Origin: Litoribrevibacter albus
GTDB lineage: Bacteria > Pseudomonadota > Gammaproteobacteria > Pseudomonadales > Litoribrevibacteraceae
Length of the DNA stretch: 64,000 nucleotides
Direction of reading: 5' to 3'
Assembly (NCBI RefSeq): GCF_030159995.1
Contig: NZ_BSNM01000011.1
Coordinates: forward strand, 186,001 to 250,000
Both the position numbers and the translations under genes were made by a program. The notes under the pieces are model-generated. The model did no database searches. It saw nothing but the letters and a program-made list of their open reading frames with translations, and had not been told where the DNA came from. This document shows, piece after piece, positions 62,962 to 64,000 of this stretch (position 1 is its first letter; each line of letters begins with the position of its first letter).

Positions 62962-64000
62962 TTAAGCAAACTTTTCTGCCACCCAGTCTTTTGCCAACTC
63001 CAGTGCAGCATCTACACCCGCAGGATCATTACCACCTGCCTGAGCCATATCAGGGCGACCGCCGCCTTTACCGCCAACCTTTTCAGCAGCTAACTTAATC
63101 AAGTCACCTGCTTTAGCGGTACCTGTAAGGTCTTTTGTCACACCCGCAATCAAGCTCACTTTGTCATCATTGACAGCTGCCAGCAAAATTACGCCTGATT
63201 GAAGCTTGTTCTTAAGTTGATCCGTTAAATCACGCAATCCTTTTGGATCAGCGCCTTCAAGTTTCGCTGCCAGCAATTTAACACCAGCAACTTCAATCGC
63301 TTGGCCAGCCAAATCATTACCTGCTGAGCTTGCCAGTTTTGCTTTTGCCAACTCTAACTCTTTTTCAAGCTGACGAGACTTGGCAATCATTTGCTGAACT
63401 TTTTCCAGAACAGAATCACGACTGCCTTTTAGTTGACCAGCAATCTCACTAATAATTGCATCCGATTCTTGTGTTCGCTTATAAGCAGCTTCACCAGTCA
63501 CCGCTTCGATACGACGAACGCCTGAAGCAATACCGGACTCAGAAGTAATCTTAAGGATTCCGATATCACCCGTGCGCTTAGCGTGTGTACCACCACACAA
63601 TTCAATAGAGAAATCGTTCCCCATTGAAAGAACACGCACTTCATCGTCGTACTTTTCACCAAACAGAGCCATTGCGCCTCTATTTTTCGCACTGTCGATA
63701 TCCATCACTTCCGTTGAAACCTGCGTATTTTCTGAGATCAACCCATTTACTCGCGCTTCAATGTCAGAAATTTGTGCTGGCGTTACCGCTTCAAAGTGAG
63801 AGAAGTCAAAACGTAGTTTTTCCGGATCTACCAATGAACCTTTCTGTGCAACATGATCGCCCAGAACATCACGCAATACGGCATGCAACAAGTGAGTAGC
63901 TGAGTGATTCAAGGCTGTTGCTTGACGAGCTGTTTTATCAACCTCAGCACCGAGTACGTCACCAAGTTTGATAGAACCTGAATTTAGCTTACCAATATGA
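62962..64000 (-). CDS. alaS: Alanyl-tRNA synthetase, 3' part; 5' end outside window
   Basis: The C-terminal ~346 residues of AlaS, open at the right edge. It includes the editing-domain zinc motif NHSATHLLH, the second pair C-x3-H in [17 protein letters not shown], the coiled linker ([21 protein letters not shown]), and the C-Ala DHHA1 domain with [15 protein letters not shown]. An in-frame ATG at 63912 is internal. The upstream catalytic and tRNA-binding domains lie beyond the window. The gene order alaS-lysC-csrA is classical for gammaproteobacteria. Confidence 0.97.
   Translation of the reverse strand, partial: HIGKLNSGSIKLGDVLGAEVDKTARQATALNHSATHLLHAVLRDVLGDHVAQKGSLVDPEKLRFDFSHFEAVTPAQISDIEARVNGLISENTQVSTEVMDIDSAKNRGAMALFGEKYDDEVRVLSMGNDFSIELCGGTHAKRTGDIGILKITSESGIASGVRRIEAVTGEAAYKRTQESDAIISEIAGQLKGSRDSVLEKVQQMIAKSRQLEKELELAKAKLASSAGNDLAGQAIEVAGVKLLAAKLEGADPKGLRDLTDQLKNKLQSGVILLAAVNDDKVSLIAGVTKDLTGTAKAGDLIKLAAEKVGGKGGGRPDMAQAGGNDPAGVDAALELAKDWVAEKFA

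Overview
The window looks like chromosomal DNA of a free-living, probably marine, gammaproteobacterium of the Oceanospirillales/Pseudomonadales type. This is inferred from the alaS-lysC-csrA-tRNA-Ser-tRNA-Arg block, the divergent tesA / ybbA-ybbP pair, a sodium-pumping oxaloacetate decarboxylase operon (oadGAB), a pil minor-pilin operon with pilY1, three methyl-accepting chemotaxis proteins, and intermediate GC. No phage, transposase, integrase, plasmid or CRISPR signal is visible, and no rRNA. Both ends cut genes: a chemotaxis receptor on the left and alaS on the right.

Layout. 1-10.6 kb is a sensing and uptake region: a partial chemotaxis receptor, a solitary glycerol/sugar-type binding protein, an AraC regulator, a glutamine-synthetase-like gamma-glutamyl ligase, a LysR regulator, an exported double cupin, a GlxA-type regulator and an MFS permease with an unusual loop insert. 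10.7-18 kb is mixed: an unrecognised protein, norE/norF-like oxidase accessory genes without norCB, a lipoprotein with one haem c motif, a membrane-anchored glutaredoxin, small ORFs, a TPR protein, a LOG-family hydrolase and a diguanylate cyclase. 18-29.4 kb has tesA divergent from ybbAP, a TonB-dependent receptor, an HBM-type chemotaxis receptor, a binding protein and a NIT-domain histidine kinase. 29.5-33.6 kb has greB, the glutathione-dependent formaldehyde detoxification pair (frmA and S-formylglutathione hydrolase) and its divergent LysR gene. 33.7-39.6 kb is a MexT-like LysR gene divergent from a mexEF-type efflux pump, with a nod-box-like site between them and no outer-membrane channel gene. 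39.6-43 kb has another binding protein, a third receptor and an unknown protein.

43.3-49.5 kb is a tightly overlapping type IV pilus operon, pilE-fimT-pilV-pilW-pilX-pilY1, visibly more A/T-rich than its surroundings and ended by a perfect terminator shared with a convergent TauE-type permease. 50.7-53 kb has an unknown membrane protein, a chalcone-isomerase-like exported protein and a stand-alone receiver. 53.2-55.7 kb is the most unusual locus: a three-gene minus-strand operon of a MotA/TolQ-like protein with a long helical tail, a MotB/OmpA-like protein, and a 191-residue protein with paired Cys/His motifs. The first two resemble the ZorA/ZorB motor core of Zorya defence systems, but no known Zorya effector is present. 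55.8-59.3 kb is oadGAB with a strong terminator and a structured leader, divergent from dusC. 60.7-64 kb holds two identical tRNA-Arg(ACG) genes, tRNA-Ser(GCT), csrA, lysC and the 3' part of alaS.

How the parts work together: several units pair a transcriptional regulator with a divergent target (LysR/frmA, LysR/mexEF), and several pair solute binding with signalling (binding proteins, chemotaxis receptors, NIT kinase, diguanylate cyclase). The ion-motive theme recurs in oadGAB (Na+ export) and the MotAB-like trio. All functional statements come from motif recognition by eye; no database search was run.
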